From NCBI RefSeq assembly GCF_921293095.1, contig NC_060248.1:129158972-129222971 (forward strand): a stretch of 64,000 nucleotides of DNA, written 5' to 3'. Position 1 is the stretch's first letter; every line of letters starts with the position of its first letter. Of the stretch, positions 63,161-64,000 are shown one piece after another. This DNA comes from Ischnura elegans (taxonomy: Eukaryota > Arthropoda > Insecta > Odonata > Coenagrionidae). A program made the position numbers and the translations under genes. The notes below the pieces were generated by a model. It did no database searches and was not told the origin of the DNA. It saw only the letters and a list, made by a program, of their open reading frames with translations.

Positions 63161-64000
63161 TGAATATAACTCCCAAGGTCTGTGGCAATGGTGCCTCATC
63201 ATCTAGAAATTTTAATGGAATACGGGGTAGACCCTTTTTTTATGATTGCCCGTATCTCCAATAAGTATAAAAAGTTAGCACCTGAAAAAATATTGAGGTG
63301 AAATTTTCAAGTTTGGGAAAGAGGCAAATGTCTACTTTATACACCCAGAATACTTCAAATTGATTGCACGGGTTTTAAACTAAAATTCAGGATTAGTATG
63401 GGGCGGGAGAAGTCACTAGCTTGGGCCCAGCATTCCTCGAGCGTCTCAACGGCGACGTTGCCTTGTGTCACGCGACTGGCGTTACAATTAGCGAAATGAT
63501 GCATTATCGCAATGCAATTGGTGGGTGTCAAGAGAAATCATTCACGATAAGCTCAGTGACCCATCATAGGTGAGTAAAAAAATATTTTAAAACAGGATTG
63601 TATTTCACGTCTGCTCAATTTTTCCTCCCGATCGTATTAATGTTTAAATTTCCCACGCCAAGTGATACATGTGATGGGAGCAAGTGTTTACTGAAGATGG
63701 TGATAACTACCCGCCCTCAGCCAATCCTTACTCTAGTGAAAGGTAACGAAAAAATACCGCTGAAGCGAAAGTGATGCGTCCTCGCGCGTATATATGTGCT
63801 GTGGGAAGGTCCTCGCATGAAAAGTGAAAAGAGGGGTGTGCCATACAATGAGTGCCTCGGACGCGACTAACATTAGGGATCCTGGGCTGAGAGATTCGAT
63901 TCGTGCAATTTAAAAAAAGGAAAGCGGCGCAAATCCTGGAACATGAGGGAGTAGAGAGCGCTACACAGCTTTTACACGAATAACTTGGACGCCGCTAGAG
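63161..64000. other. right edge, no gene seen
   Basis: Mixed-composition sequence, probably still within the G alpha s gene or its 5' region. I looked for G alpha s P-loop (GAGESGKST) coding on the minus strand and did not find it. Confidence 0.35.

Noticed and set aside
62160-64000. Upstream G alpha s exons
   Set aside because: No P-loop or VPDFDFP-type coding was found on the minus strand, so the 5' part of the gene is taken to lie outside the window.

Overview
The window is eukaryotic, AT-rich and gene-sparse. Its genes have long introns packed with decayed transposons. An arthropod, most likely an insect, fits best: the proteins are conserved metazoan families with an invertebrate look, a divergent promoter carries perfect TATCGATA (DRE-type) sites, and the repeats are mariner, pogo/Tigger, hAT MITEs, Penelope-like elements, LINEs and tRNA-derived SINEs. 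I cannot name the species.

Five protein genes are supported. From left to right: the first coding exon of ANKIB1 (minus, 2642-2707, rest beyond the left edge); an apparently intronless VHL (minus, 3712-4206); TRAPPC12 with eight coding exons (minus, 7473-21926); a C/EBP-gamma bZIP gene with two coding exons (plus, 23415-31611) that diverges from TRAPPC12; and the last six coding exons of the stimulatory G protein alpha subunit (minus, 46090-61982, 5' exons beyond the right edge). All splice sites were placed by eye from GT/AG signals, reading phase and remembered vertebrate orthologues. The phases agree at every junction.

TRAPPC12 and C/EBP-gamma share an intergenic region of about 1.5 kb. 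Three TATCGATA motifs spaced exactly 12 bp apart sit at its midpoint, next to a TTACGTCA site. The genes have unrelated jobs: RING-in-between-RING ubiquitin ligase (ANKIB1), hypoxia ubiquitin ligase adaptor (VHL), vesicle tethering (TRAPPC12), stress transcription factor (C/EBP-gamma) and cAMP signalling (G alpha s). I see no operon-like logic beyond the shared promoter.

The remaining sequence is mostly mobile-element remains. Best resolved are four hAT-type MITEs with 8-bp target duplications, one of them imperfect; two mariner remnants; several distinct pogo/Tigger-type elements, one 2.4 kb with TA on both sides; two LINE copies, one with a twin-priming inversion; a Penelope-like element interrupted by a 1.25-kb solo-LTR-like insertion with a 4-bp duplication and by a second block with Tigger remains; two more Penelope GIY-YIG endonuclease fragments; a roughly 670-bp MITE family in three copies, one carrying a nested palindromic insertion with an 11-bp duplication; and a tRNA-Gly-derived SINE in two copies. 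Five long palindromes are the most unusual structural signal. I found no convincing new multi-gene system.
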